The notes beneath the pieces are model-generated. The model was not told where the DNA came from. It worked only from the letters and a program-made list of their open reading frames with translations, and did no database searches. The translations under genes and the position numbers were made by a program. Source: Malachius bipustulatus (taxonomy: Eukaryota > Arthropoda > Insecta > Coleoptera > Melyridae). From it: DNA of 64,000 nt. The stretch lies in NCBI GenBank assembly GCA_910589415.1, contig OU342634.1, positions 23,557,144 to 23,621,143 on the forward strand. The letters are read 5' to 3'. This document shows, piece by piece, positions 13,320 through 26,400 of the stretch. Every line of letters starts with the position of its first letter. Position 1 is the stretch's first letter.

Positions 13320-15510
13320 ATTTTCCAGGTATCTTTAATGGCATTTGCAACTAGAAAAACAACTTTTCTTTAATTAATTCTTCTGAGTTTCTTGACGATA
13401 ATGCGATAATGCGATATGCGACAAAGTCAGGTGGTGAGGTTAGATTTTTTCCCTAAAATTTAGGGCCCTTATTTGAGGCCCTTGCGGCTTTTTCTTTATC
13501 TTCTATATTTTATATTTTACTTTTCTCCCTTCATTTTCTTGAAATTTCTGGAAAAAACCTAACCTGTCCAAAAGACCTGACTTAGAGGAGGGGGGCTAGT
13601 GGAGAGGAATAATCGTCGCGAAGTCGCAACATAACTTGTTTACACTACTTGCCCTGTAGTATATCTTACCGTTGCGCACAAGAACAGTGCGCAGGCAGTC
13701 TGAAAGTTCAACGATCTGTTGCTATGATCAACTGCAACAGTAGTTACATCAGAATTCTGACTTCATTAACTCTTAACTGAAAAAAATAACATAGCAGCAA
13801 ACTGATTTCGAACTTCAAAAGACTGTTAATCACTTGTAAATTTTATGTTAATCTAATTGCATATATCAGACCCGCCATGCCATACTTAGATGTAATTTGA
13901 ACCTCCATATAATACCTACATATAATACTAAGTTAGGAATACAACGGTTCCTTTAATAACGTCTCCAGCAACCTTTCCAGGTCTACTTCTTTATTTAATC
14001 AATTATTAATGTAGAGATCATTTTTGAGTCCAATGTGTTCAACATTCATACAACACTCGGTACAATATTGATCGCTACGCCACCGTTCAGCTTTTCTACC
14101 TTTCGACTTCCTTCGTTACTCGGTTGATTGTGCATGCTCGAGAGGACGTTTAAAGTGGCATAATGAACTGTTAAGGTCAAACCCTCTTATAAATTTAAGA
14201 ACATGAGACTTGTTCTCTTGTGACAACTTCAATAATCAGAATGTGCAGCTAAAAAACTTCGCCAAACCACTCATTGAAGGTACGTACCTACTGTAATTTT
14301 TTTAAATTACCGCTTGGCTTATTAGCACCAATTTTTATGTTCATTTAAGGTTTTGGAATCAAGATGGCCGATGCCCGTTTTGAAAGGGTAAATTTTGTAA
14401 TACTTCATTTATTGTTTATTGTTTGTTTTATAGTAATAGTGGAACTCCTGATAGCGCTGAAAACTACGACGTCATCTGATTTCAAAAGTTCACGGTGATT
14501 TATGATATACATGATTCTGAGCTTCCTGAATTTATTTTCAAGGAGCTCGCGCCCTTGTCTGCCATCTCCCTTGTCTGGGACCTTCCGTTCTCCAACATGA
14601 AGGGCGGCACCAACATCTTCGCCGAGGCTTGTGAGATATCATGAGCATCCATCACTGGTCCCAATATCATTGCCGCTAGTAGGATTCACATAAATAGCAT
14701 TTGCTGTGTTCAAATTCAATAAAGTGCGGAGCTCTCACCACCTGTTGCATTAAGTTGGGCAATTCAACGATCGATTTGACATGTTGCTTAACTGATGATT
14801 ATTAATTATACTTTTTCACTTTTACAGCTTTTTTAATTCTACTAATTACCCATTTTCAATCCTTGCAGTAGTTCATATACTTTCTTTTCAACAACTTCGT
14901 GAATAGACCGCTTGCCCTCAACACTTTGTTATACTTTGACTTCAGGAAAGCCAAGGGGACAACATGCCAAAATAAAATAGCATTAAATTTAATAGCCGAA
15001 TGTTAACAAAATTGGATCGCTAATAACTTATTAAGAATAAGGTTTCTTTTATATTAATATTTTATGTGGTTAATTCTGTCACTTAAGCTAGGGGTTGGCC
15101 GCATCGTATATGGGACATAAGTTTTTATTTCTCCTGTCTTTCTTGGAAAATATTGGCTCTCCTAAACATTTTATTGCTGGATAATTGGATAAAACTTTTT
15201 AAATTACCTACCTACCTATATGAAATAAATGGAAATATACGATATTAGATTAACAGTCACCGATTAGTTCTCCAATGTATGTACCTACCTACATAATTGA
15301 ATAAAGTTTTTTTTTCCGAGTAGAACTTTCTTGATGAGAAGTTTTCCAAAGTCGGTCGTCATATAAAACAGAGGTATTATTAAAATTTTCACATGGGCTT
15401 TAGAACTTTACGACATTGTTCTGTCTATACCAATGAAATGTTGAATAGTTGTCAGCTGAACTGGTTCTGTCTCTTCTGACAGTCTACTAATTATAATTTT
15501 GCAAGGAAAA
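13320..15510. other. spacer between cassettes C and D
   Basis: No odorant-receptor 3' exons are visible. At 13981-14010 a frame reading S-T-S-L-F-N-Q-L-L faintly recalls OR-E exon 3 (SSFLFNQFI) but hits a stop at once and lacks a proper donor. A GC-richer patch with a possible two-exon mini-gene at 14364-14642 is listed separately. The rest is AT-rich sequence without recognisable structure. Confidence 0.5.
14364..14642 (+). pseudogene. possible mini-gene or processed fragment, unrecognised
   Basis: An ATG in AAGATGGCCGATG opens MADARFER and runs into a GTAAAT donor-like site at 14388. After a T-rich stretch, a TTTTCAAG acceptor-like site precedes a GC-rich frame reading ELAPLSAISLVWDLPF then SNMKGGTNIFAEACEIS and a stop. 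AATAAA follows near 14720. Coding-like composition contrasts with the flanks, but the product is only about 40-45 residues and I recognise no family. It could be the last exon of a retrocopied or displaced gene. Confidence 0.25.
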
Positions 15511-16581
15511 ATGGAAAATGAAGATGAGAAATATCTCAGAAAAATTTTTTATTTACTTAATTTTACGGGAATGAATCCAAACCAAGTAGCAGTTACTTGG
15601 AAAACATACTTGTCTTTAGGGGCAATTATAATTCAGTTACTCTTAGCTACAGCTGGTCTATTTCGGGATAAACTGGAACTAGACGATTTTTCCGAGTTTG
15701 TTTTCATAGCCACGTCAAATTATGGTGTAAGTACAAAAGTGGGTCATGTTTAAGTATATTTTATAGCTCATTGACTTTATGCGACAAAAATATGAATAGC
15801 TACATTTACAAAATATAAACATTTTCGGTTGTCCAAATGCAAAAAAAAATATAATTTGTTATTATTTCGTGATAAATTTCGTTTAGTTATTTAATCTGTA
15901 TCAGCTCCTTTGAATAATTGTTAATGATTCACTATTTTTAGCTCACTAGGGTAGAAAGATTATGCAATTATTGGTGTAATTATTTTCTAATCTTTCTTAA
16001 ATTTTTCCTGTGTCTTCTTTCTCATTTCTAGATTTTTATAGCTGCATAGTTAATTATTTTTCAATATAGGATTTTATATATTGACGTTTTTTGTTGCAGG
16101 CACTCTGCAGAATTATAGTTGCAGTTGTAAAACGCAAGCTACTTCAAAACATTATAGATGATTCTCGATATTTCTGGAATATAAATATGCTAGGACCTCC
16201 AATTAGCGAAACAATTGTCTCCAGCGTTAGATTTTCCCGTATAATGATAGAATGGTTCTTTGTGATGGGCGGTTTGTGTTCTATTTCATTTTTCGCATTA
16301 CCTTTTTTAATCGATTCTCCAAATTTGCCTTTGTTCAGCATTGGTGTTTCTACCTACTTACCATATTGGCTTTTGTATTTGCAACAAATGGCATACTGCA
16401 CTTTTGTTTTCCCTGTTATTGTTGGATTTGATGGACTCTTTGGATTTATCACTTCCAGAGCAGTAGCTGAGATGAAAATGATAAGAATAATATTTTCGTC
16501 GGTGGAATTACCTGCGTTAGAATCACATGATTTTAATCAGAGATTCAAGGAGGGACTAAGACATCATATTCACGTTCTTAG
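15511..16581 (+). CDS. odorant receptor 5' cassette OR-D (exons 1-2 only)
   Basis: Second two-exon receptor unit: 15511-15726 (72 codons, start MENEDEKYL as in OR-E) and 16100-16581 (160 codons plus two bases). Donor and acceptor sites are consensus. The encoded segment runs from the N-terminus through FDGLFGFITSRAVAEMK to HHIHVLR. The ATG at 15511 is preferred because it aligns with the MENED starts of OR-E and OR-H. A Jockey-like LINE lies about 160 bases after exon 2, and no own 3' exons are seen before 25800. Exon 2 ends in phase 2, compatible with OR-E exon 3. One codon is inserted near the end of exon 2 relative to OR-C. Truncated duplicate is the alternative. Confidence 0.8.
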
Positions 16582-16739
16582 GTAAATATGTTAATTACTT
16601 TCAAGTTCTTTGTTGTGTAAGTTACATACGTGAAACTATTTTTATTTTGACTACATCACTGATATGTAGGTCAAGACGATTTTAAGTCTATATAAATTCC
16701 TAGTTTTAGATATTAAATCTCTCAATAACCTTCTACTCA

Positions 16740-18352
16740 ATTTCGAATTTAACCAGAATTTTCAAAACATCACAAATTAAAAAAATATTCCTGGGAGTCA
16801 CCTTCGACAGAAGACTTACCTGGAGACATCATATCCAAGTTACTCGAAGTAACTGCCTTAAAAGGCTTAACATTGTTAGATCTCTAGCAAACCATCAATG
16901 GGGAGAAGATTCACTTCTTAAAATCTACAGGTCTTTGATACGTTCCAGGCTGGATTACGGTTCAATTCTCTACATGCACGCCTCCAAGTCAATCTTGAAG
17001 ACCCTCAACGTAGTCCAGAACACAGCCCTGAGAATCTGCCTGGGTGCCTTCAGGTCAAGTGCTTCCGAAAGCGTCAATATCGAATCTTCTGAACCCCCCC
17101 TCTTCATGCGACGACCAAGACTACTGCTATCATATTTTACCAGAATCTCTGCCAACGTTAATAACCCCATACATAAATTAATAAGCATCCCTCAACATCC
17201 TGACCTCGATAACAGAACCCGTACCGTACGCCCCATCTCACACACACTTCCATCCATCCTAGGAAATATCGACCTGAAAGCTACTACCCCAATCAACTTC
17301 TCACACACTCCCACCTGGACCAAGAAACTGCCGCATATCAACACAAGCTTGTGCAACGATAACAAAACGGATATAACACCTGCTCTCCACAAACTATCCT
17401 TTAATCAGCTAGTCGACTCACATCGATTCGTCAAACTCATCTTCACAGATGCCTCCAAGAGTAGCCAAGGGGTTGGCTGTGCAGTCACGACTACAGATAC
17501 AACACTTGCAACTTTCCGGCTCCCAAGCCTATGCAGCATACATACGGCAGAACTTTACGCCATCCATAAAGCTCTTTCCACTCCCATAAATACACCCACA
17601 GCAATATGCACCGACTCCCTATCCTCTATATCCTCAATAAAGAACATCTACTCACAAAATCAAATAGTTCAGCACATTCACGAAGCATGTCACTCGCAGG
17701 CCGAAAAAAGTATCCCAGTAACCATTGTCTGGACTCCAGCACATGTCGGTATCCCGGGCAACGAAAAAGCAGACAGATCAGCCAAAGAAGCGTCCTCATC
17801 TGACCTCCCATTCGAAACGATCCAGCTCCACCAAGACCTCAAACACGTCATCAAACAAATGGTCACATCAACCTGGGAGAACCATTGGAATATGTGTAAC
17901 ACAAAACTCTCTGCAATTCACCCTCACGTTAACCCGATAAAGATGCCTTCCCTGAATAGAAAGGACCAAATCGTTATACGAAGGCTTAGAATTGGACACA
18001 CCCGCCTAACTCACGGCTATCTCATGGCTTCAGAGGACCCACCCACATGCGAACACTGCAACCACTGCCGCCTAACGATAAGTCATATTCTATCTGAATG
18101 CGAGCTACATAGACAAAACCGAAACCGCTACAACCTGATAGGAACCACCAAAGACATCCTCAACTCTCCGAGCAAATTCACGGACATCCTAAATTTTTTG
18201 AAAGGCTCCAATTTATACAGCACAATCTAAGTAATTTCTAAAATTCTATACATCCACAATAATAAATATGTAATTTTATTGTATTGTTGTACCTGTGTCA
18301 ATAACCTCTGAGTTGAGACACGTTAATTCAAATAAAAAAAAAAAAAAAAAAA
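16740..18352 (+). mobile_element. 5'-truncated non-LTR retrotransposon, Jockey-like, with RNase H
   Basis: An uninterrupted frame runs from about 16740 to the stop at 18230. It begins with the post-palm part of a reverse transcriptase (FLGVTFDRRLTWRHHI, RSRLDYGSILY). An RNase H domain follows: counting from 16935, the likely catalytic residues are D172 (FTDASK), E206 (TAELYA), D227 (CTDSLS) and D280 (NEKADRSAKEA), with the TPAHVGIPGNE signature. The C-terminus has the CEHC-x-C-TISHILSEC motif usual in Jockey-clade elements. A short 3' UTR ends in an A run at about 18332-18351. The endonuclease and the RT catalytic core are missing, so this copy cannot move by itself; the open frame suggests a recent insertion. 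It lies just downstream of cassette D exon 2. Confidence 0.9.
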
Positions 18353-18540
18353 AATATTATATTTTCTTCCAAAGAAAATCTCAACAAAGATCGATTTATC
18401 GATTTATATGACTCACCAAGTCACGTATCATGGAAATGGGAAGGCTCAAAAGGTGGCTCGGTATTCCCTTTGGTTGATTTTTATGATCATTGCAGGCTTT
18501 ATAGAGATATTTCTACGAATTTCATGAGCTTGTAGCCTAA

Positions 18541-19086
18541 AGGTGCGTTTTCACCAAAAAATCATTGTTAGCAAACGTTCGCAAATGTTTGCGAATGTTT
18601 CCAAATGTTTGCAATTAAAGTGTCTCCACTGAATATTCACAGACACCTGGTACGTTATTAGCAATCATTTGTTCATGTTCCGAGCAAAAATGGCTCCGAA
18701 AAGACAACGTATGTTAGTGCCGCATCTTTCATAATTATGACTGTTTTAATTGAAAAAGAGAATAATAAAAAGAGAACTCGTAGATTTTGGACATCCCATT
18801 TTTTGGTTATAGTTATAGTTAATTTGGTAGACACGTCGCAGTTGCTGGAACACTGCTATGATTCCCTGCGATTCCTGCGAACACTCCCTGCCCGTCTACA
18901 CTGAAAATACTTCGCGCACGCACAAGCAACAAATCCCTTTGATGTACCGACAACGCTCGGAACACGGACAAATGATTGCAAATGTTGGCGAATGCGCGTC
19001 ATTTTCGTCTTCACCAAACAAATATTGTGATTGCAAACATTTGCTAACAATTGCAAACGTTTTGCGCGCTTGGTGAAAACGCACCT
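18541..19086. mobile_element. MITE with TAA target-site duplication
   Basis: AGGTGCGTTTTCACCA at the left end is mirrored by TGGTGAAAACGCACCT at the right, and both ends are flanked by TAA (18538-18540 and 19087-19089). The inner parts carry repeated GCAAAC/GTTTGC words. The 3-bp TAA duplication is typical of PIF/Harbinger-type elements. There is no transposase; the open frames inside on both strands are incidental. Confidence 0.75.
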
Positions 19087-20432
19087 TAACGAGCTGACTT
19101 GCCAAGCCGACGGCTCGCCGAGTTCCGCGGCATGGAAATGGGACGGCCCGGTGGCTTGGCTGATGGCTCGGAACTCCCTTCGATTAAATTTTACGAGCAA
19201 CGCAGACTTAGTTTATAAAGTCGAAATGTTACGAATTGTACTTGTAGCGTGGCGAGTTTAGTTGCCAGGTTGATGGCTCGTCAAATCCTGCGCAGAGGTC
19301 GCCGCCTTAACACATCTAACATTTTAGTATTACTCGCAAGAGTATTTACCTACTTGCGAAAATACAACAAGTTTTTTTTTACAAAATACAACAAGTCACC
19401 TGTTCAGAAATGCACCGAGAAGTGAATTTTGAGAATAATTTCAAAACTTCGAATTAAAAAAGTATTAGCTGTCTATCGATTCCATGTTAACAATTTTTGT
19501 TAACAAAAGTCCTTTGCTCGTTAAATACTGAATTGAAGAAAGACATTTTTGGAGGGGGTATGTTTTGGAGGGGGTATAGAAATTACGCATATAATAGGTC
19601 AATGCCACATTATGCCTCATCGCTTAAAAAAAGCGAATTCTGTTAGTCTTTTTTAAAACAGCAAGGTTTAAACTTACTGTTTACTTTTCATTATTTATGA
19701 CAGTTACCTATACTATTTATGACATTTTTTGAAAACGGCGTTCTTTTGAATGGGGAGATGAATTGGAAGGTGAGAGTCGCATATAATCCCGTGCGTTTCG
19801 TTTCCCATTATTGAGGAGTGCTTCTATTTAAGGATTTCGCTTTTTTTCTTTTCAAACTATGAACTGTAAAAAGATCAATTAAATAAAAAAGTATCTACAA
19901 TTTTTTTATCCTTTTTCATCCATGTTGTTTAAGGAGCCTCCCAGTCCCAGTAGAGGATATATGATAAAGACAGACATAATTTTTGGATGAACGAAAATGT
20001 ATTGATCAGGAAATTGGTCAAGTATTAAATTAATTAATTTTCAGTATCGGTCGTTTCTAAGTTAATAAAGCGCTTTATAATTAAGTCATTTCACAACTCG
20101 CCAAAAGTTTTCAAACGACTTATAATTACATAATTGGGGCTGATTAGTTGCTCGATTTAATTGCAAGATTCCACTATATTTCTGCAGAACTTTCTATTAG
20201 TCATATCTCTTGGAACTGAGAATATTTAAAATATAATTTTCTGCATTCTCCTTGAGTGGCCAAGACAAGTAAGTGAATTTGTGGTGTGTGTGGTGTTTTC
20301 CTTCTTTGTCAAAGGTCGTCAATACACCTACCTACAGAATTACAAACTGCCGATAGAACGAATAAATCGGCAATAGTTGTATTGAACTCTGTCCAATAGT
20401 GTTCCAATATTAAGATTTGGAGTCCTGTAAAA

Positions 20433-23400
20433 ATGGAAAATGAAGATACGATTTACATCAACAGAATTCTTCTATTATTAACTTTTCCTGGTTTGAATCC
20501 CGAACAAGTAGTAGTTAGTTGGAGAGCATATCTAGCCACAGGATTATCTTTGTTGCAGTTTGGTTTGTCTACTGTTGGACTGTTTCAGGCTAAATATACT
20601 CGTAAGCTTGAACTAGATGATCTTGCTAAATATGTGTTTATAGCAAGCGCATGTTACGCTGTAAGATTTTTTTTTCATAAATTAACACTAGTGCAAAAAT
20701 TACTGTGATTTTTTTATAGGGATTTTGTAGAATAATATATGTAATAATGAAACGAAAACAGCTTCAGAAAAAATTGAAAGATACGAAATATTTCTGGGAT
20801 TTGAACATGCTAGACAATCCGTTAAGTGATCAGATTATTTCAGGTGTCCGCTTTTCGCGACTGATGATTCAGTCAAACATTATATTGTCTGCCGCATGCA
20901 TCGTTACTTTTTTTATGTTACCCTTGCTTGTGGCTTCAGCCGAATTGCCACTATTCAGTTACAACGATTACACTTATATATCATACTGGGCCTTCTATCT
21001 GCAACAAGTATTATTAGTCCTTCTACTAATGCCTGTGGTATTAGGATTTGATGGTTTGTTTGGATTTATCACTTCCAGGGCTGTAGCTGAGTTGAAGACA
21101 ATAAGGATTGTATTGTCTTCTATGGAATTGCCACAATTAAATCTAAGTTATAAGGAAAGATTTAAAGAGGGAATTCTGCATCATATTCACGTACTTAGGT
21201 AATATCGGTATTTTGTTGTTTGGTAGCGTTTCTTTATTTTTCCATTAGATTCAATTTCCATTTATCGAGATAAGCAAATTTCGCTAGAATGAAGTGACTT
21301 TGCTAGATTAAATTAGTACACAGGGTGTTTCGCCAGTAGACCGACATCACTTAAGGGTAGGTGTAGTTTTTCAAGGCAATTCAAGATTTAGTTTTTAAAT
21401 TTTTCTGAGGCCCTTCATTTCGATTTATCTATTTGGCTGAAATTTTTTATGAGGATTTATATGGAATTTAAGGAAATTTGCCATAGGTAAGCTATACCAA
21501 TGACACTTGATATTCCGCATTCTTCGCCGATTTCTAAAACTGCAAACTGGAAGAATCATACCTCTCCTAAAGGGTTATAATTATTGAAGCAGAGTGAAAG
21601 GTTAAGACCCTCACCATAGACATAGGGGCGTCCCCGCGGGGTCTCTCTTGGACCCCATGCTTTTAAATCTTCTATATAATCATTTGCTGGAATTATGTAT
21701 AAATAAATAAATATCGTATGGCTGTGGTAAAGCCCAAGTGTCAGAAGTTTTCAAGTAGCCTCAAGGGCCTCTGACGTAACCTAACGACTGCTGTGAAGCA
21801 GCCGGGACCCCCTTTTTAACGTACCTCCCAAAGCACGAATTATAAATGCCTAAGGGGGTCGAACAGATCGAGTTTGCAGACAATATCGTACTACTCGCGA
21901 ATGACCGTTGTTCCAAATGAAATGACTAATTGATATAACAGATATAACGTTTCAAAGGGCCTCAAAATTCATTACTGAGAATGGACTGGAACCTTCTCGG
22001 AGCACGCGAAGAGGTCAATAGTAAAGGCGGAAAAAACTGTCACTGCTCTATACGGGCTGATGCCCAGGATCGGAAGACCAAAAGCATCCAAAAGGCGAAT
22101 ATTATCAACCGTGATCCATTTGCAACTGCAGTATGCGGCACCTGCGGGGTGAGTGGGGACCGACAACCAGAGGTGCAGGTGTCGGGCTTTCAGAGACAGA
22201 TGACAATAAGACTCTTTAGTGCCTATCGGACGATTTCGACAGAGGGGGTGAAGGTATCCTAAAGTCAAGATTCAAATGGTCAAGGCAATATTATGTCTAG
22301 TTTAATGGCGACAACATCATCTGCACTGAATTGTAGTTTTTCTTCCCAATATTTGTGTTGATACTTTCTTTCTGTTTCACTTATGTACAAGGTTTGGTTA
22401 ACTTTAAAATTAACATTTCTTCTTTGAGTTGTTTTTCTTATTAACACTTATTTTAAACCAAAAAAATTGGGAAATGATAAGGCAGATGGACGTAGTTTCC
22501 GTAGCCAAAACATTCGACATACACACACACACAACCCGAAAAAAAAATGGTACGGTCCCTAATCCCCCCCCCCCCCTAAATCTGCAGAACAAGCGAATTT
22601 ATTTGAAATAACTACTAAATATGCAAGTTCAAGTAAGTCACATTTGATTTTTCGAAAATTATTAACAAACAATGCCATGTCATTTTTTTTACTGCAATTG
22701 TAGAATTTTTTATTTAGTTTTCGAAAATGATACTAAACTTTGAAGAAAATGCATACCTACAGGGTGAACTTTTTGACAAAACCGAAAGAGACCAGAAAAA
22801 CTAAGTACGACCTTGCAGTTTGTAAATCGGCGGAAAATGCGAGGTATCAAGTGTTATCGATAGAGTATACCTACCAAATTTCCTAAAATTTCATAAATTC
22901 GTTCAAAAGATACTGCTCATAAAAAATTTCAACAAGATAAATGATTCACCCTGTAAAATTGAAACGAAGGGCCTCAGAAAATCTTCAAAACCAGATCTTG
23001 AATCGCCTTGAAAAACTATCCTAAAGTCATGTCGGTCTGCTGGTGAAACACTCTGTATTTCTACAATATATAAGAGACATCCAGTGGAAGCAAATGGAGG
23101 GAAAAATCCCTAAATATTAAATTAATATACGCAAATTAATTTGATTTCATCAAAATCCAACTTTTAAGACTCTTTTGACGTTAGAAAGTTGACTAGACTG
23201 CTTTTACAATCTCTTGATTTAAAAAGAGGCAAATAAATAATGTAATATGTCCACATTACATACCTTGACAACAGGAAAAAACATTTAGATCTTGTCAAGA
23301 CGAAACCTTTTTTTCATTCTCCCCTTTACGAAATTGTAACTTTCTGTCTTGATAAGGTAACCGAAAGCGAAAGTAAATAGTTATTTACATTACAAGCTAC

Positions 23401-26400
23401 GAAAGTTAACTTTTAGGTGTGAGGTGTATTTGAATACCCGAGGCGAAGCGTAGCGTAGCCGAGGGTATTTAAAACTCCGAGCACCTGAAAGAGCTTTCGT
23501 AGCGTGTAATGTATTAAACTTTTCATTCTCCCCTTGCCATATTGAACCACGGATTAAGAAGAAATGAGTAAAATAATACGATTCAGTGATAACAATGGAA
23601 TTATTATAAGGTGCCATGTTTTTAACATTACCATAGTAACGATAGTTTTAAATTATTAATTTATGACACTGTCAAGTCTAAAACTCTGTGCCGCTATAAT
23701 TTTAGAATCTTTGATCGTAGTTTAGTTCAAAATGAATTTCATTCAAGAAGCTGCAAATTCCAGTCAATCTTTCTGGAACATACAATAATAATTATTTGTA
23801 TGTTCCAGAAAGATTTACTGGAATTTTTATTGTAGTTTTACATATAATTTTCCATCTAAATAAACGTTAATCAAACTGACATTTCTACTTTTTTGTCCAG
23901 GCCACGAAAGTTTTTCATAGCTAGCAACCATCTAGCAACCTATCACCTAGGATGTTTTACTTTCGCTTTCGGTCGTCTTATCACGACAGAAAGTTACACT
24001 TTCGTAAAGGGAAGAATGAAAACATCCTAGGTGATAGGTTGCTAGATGGTTGCTAGCTATGAAAAACTTTCGTGGCCTGGACAAAAAAGTAGAAATGTTA
24101 GTTTGATTAACGTTTATTTAGATGGAAAATTAAATGTAAAACTACAATAAAAAATGCCAGTAAATCTTTCTGGAACATACAAATAATTATTATTGTATGT
24201 TCCAGAAAGATTTACTGGAATTTGCAGCTTCTTGAATGAAATTCATTTTACGTACAGAGGGCCGAAGGAAGAAGATTACGCCCGCGGACGAAGTTTGAGG
24301 CGCCAGCGGAGGGCCTTTATTCGGCTAAGGGCGTAATCTTTCCTTCGGGCAGAGGTACGTACAAAGTTTTACGCACAATTGCATCAAAACAATAAAAATA
24401 ATATTCCTAATATAAAATAATAATTTTTGACATTCGTTTAAAATCAATTTGACAGCAGCGTTTGACGCTGGAAAATTAATATAATCAATAAATCAACTTG
24501 TATTAATTTCGCAATGAGACATTCTTCAGAAGCGACTTCTGGTTAATGGAATTACTTTCCAGAATGTTTCCAACTATATTTTTAATATTACAAATAATTA
24601 TTTATATTTATAATATAATCCCAAAGTATGTACCTATTAATAAATAAAGATAACAGTTCAAACAACAAAGCATACGTTATTTCATAATCGCCGGGCTTTT
24701 TCTCTACTTTACGGCCCGCTAGTCATAAAATCATAGTTTCCGCCATGGTAACTAAGACGTAAACAACCAATTTTGATTCAATTGTGCGTAAATAACTATT
24801 GAACTAAACTACGATCAAAGATTCTAAAATTACAGCGGTACAGAGTTTTAAACTTGACAGTGTCATAATTAATCATTTAAAACTATCGTTACTATGGTAA
24901 TGTTAAAAACATGGCGCCTTATAATAATTCCATTGTTATCACTGAATCTTATTATTTTACTCATTTCTTCTTAATCCGTGGTTCGATATGGCAAGGGGAG
25001 AATGAAAAGTTTAATACATTACACGCTACGAAAGCTCTTTCAGGTGCTCGGAGTTTTTAAATATCCTCGGCTAATACGCTATACGCTTCGTCTCGACTAT
25101 TCAAATACTCCTCACACCTAAAAGTGAACTTTCTTAGCTTGTAATGTAAATAATTATTTATTTAGATTTTAGTTTTTGGATTTGGACGCTCGTTGAGTAC
25201 AGAAATGTATCCAACTTCCGGTTTTTTTGTTTTTTAGAGTTTATCTACGTCATTTTCAGTTTTCTCTCAAACAAAAGTTAGTTTTGGATTCCTTATTTTT
25301 CTAGTAAATTCCTTATCTGTAGTTGGAACCAAGGAGCATGAAATAAGCGCTGTTTTGTTGCCAATTTTTTTACTACAGATTCACAACTCTCTAGTTAATT
25401 CTCTTTGGTTGGAACCTTCATATTGAAATTGAGTTTCTATGTCTGTTGATTAAAAAATGGCAGCATTACAAAAAGTGCATGACAAAACATTTCAACCAGC
25501 ATTACTAACAAAAAAATGTTAGCACACCGTCATCTTGAATTTAACAGGGATAGAAACTAAACTTCAATAATACAGTTGCAAACTGAATATAAGGAGTTTC
25601 CAAAACTATAACTTTCGTTTGGGCTAAAACCCAACAATGTCGGAACTAGTGCCCATGAACTAAAAACTGAAAGTCGGATACATTTTAGTAAAGAGGGTCC
25701 AACTAAGTTCAAAAATGTTAAATAAAAAATTCGTAGAAAATAAATTCATGCAATTTGATTAATGTGAAATATTTAACAATTATTGTTTTCTCTTTTCAGT
25801 TTCTTGAAGAATACGAACAATATGTACTCTTCATTTCTTTTTAATCAGTTCATTGTCAGTCAATTATCCCTTTGTTTTTCAATGTTCATACTGGCAAATA
25901 TAGAGTAAGTATGGACAATATTAATTTATTACTATTATGTTTAATAAAATAAATTTTATTGTAAAGAAGAAAAAGCTCTTTACATACGTCTAGTTTAGTT
26001 AATATTTAAATCAATACGAAAATGTAAGAAGGGAAAGTATGATAGCGAAAGTTATCATACTTTTTCTCTTTCCAAAGCTGCTTTTAAATTTAAGCTCTCA
26101 TTTTAATTTGTAACATGAATTTGATACAATTGTTAAAAATAAATAAAACCAGCATATTCTAAGTGTTAAACAACGGCTTCCAGTAGAGAATTTGGTCCAT
26201 AATTTAGCCTCTTGTTGTATATTTATTCACACAATTCACACAATTAGGTAAAGTAATATTTACCTATGTAGGTATAATGGAACATATGTATTCCTTTTCA
26301 GTTTTCCACCATCGCCAGGAGTTTTAATGAAATATCTTACGCTCGTAGGATGTTATTTATTCCAACTCAGCATATATTGTTTTATGGGGAACGACGTCAC

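Noticed and set aside
13981..14010. Weak resemblance to OR-E exon 3 (SLFNQLL against SFLFNQF) downstream of cassette C
   Set aside because: Only about eight residues match, a stop follows directly and no proper donor or further exons are present. It may be chance or a very old remnant.
16144..17902. Reverse-strand open frames opposite OR-D exon 2 and the LINE ORF
   Set aside because: They are shadows of the forward coding frames, without motifs or splice context.
22568..22577. Poly-C run in the intron element
   Set aside because: Simple homopolymer, also shortened in copy 2; no regulatory meaning can be supported.
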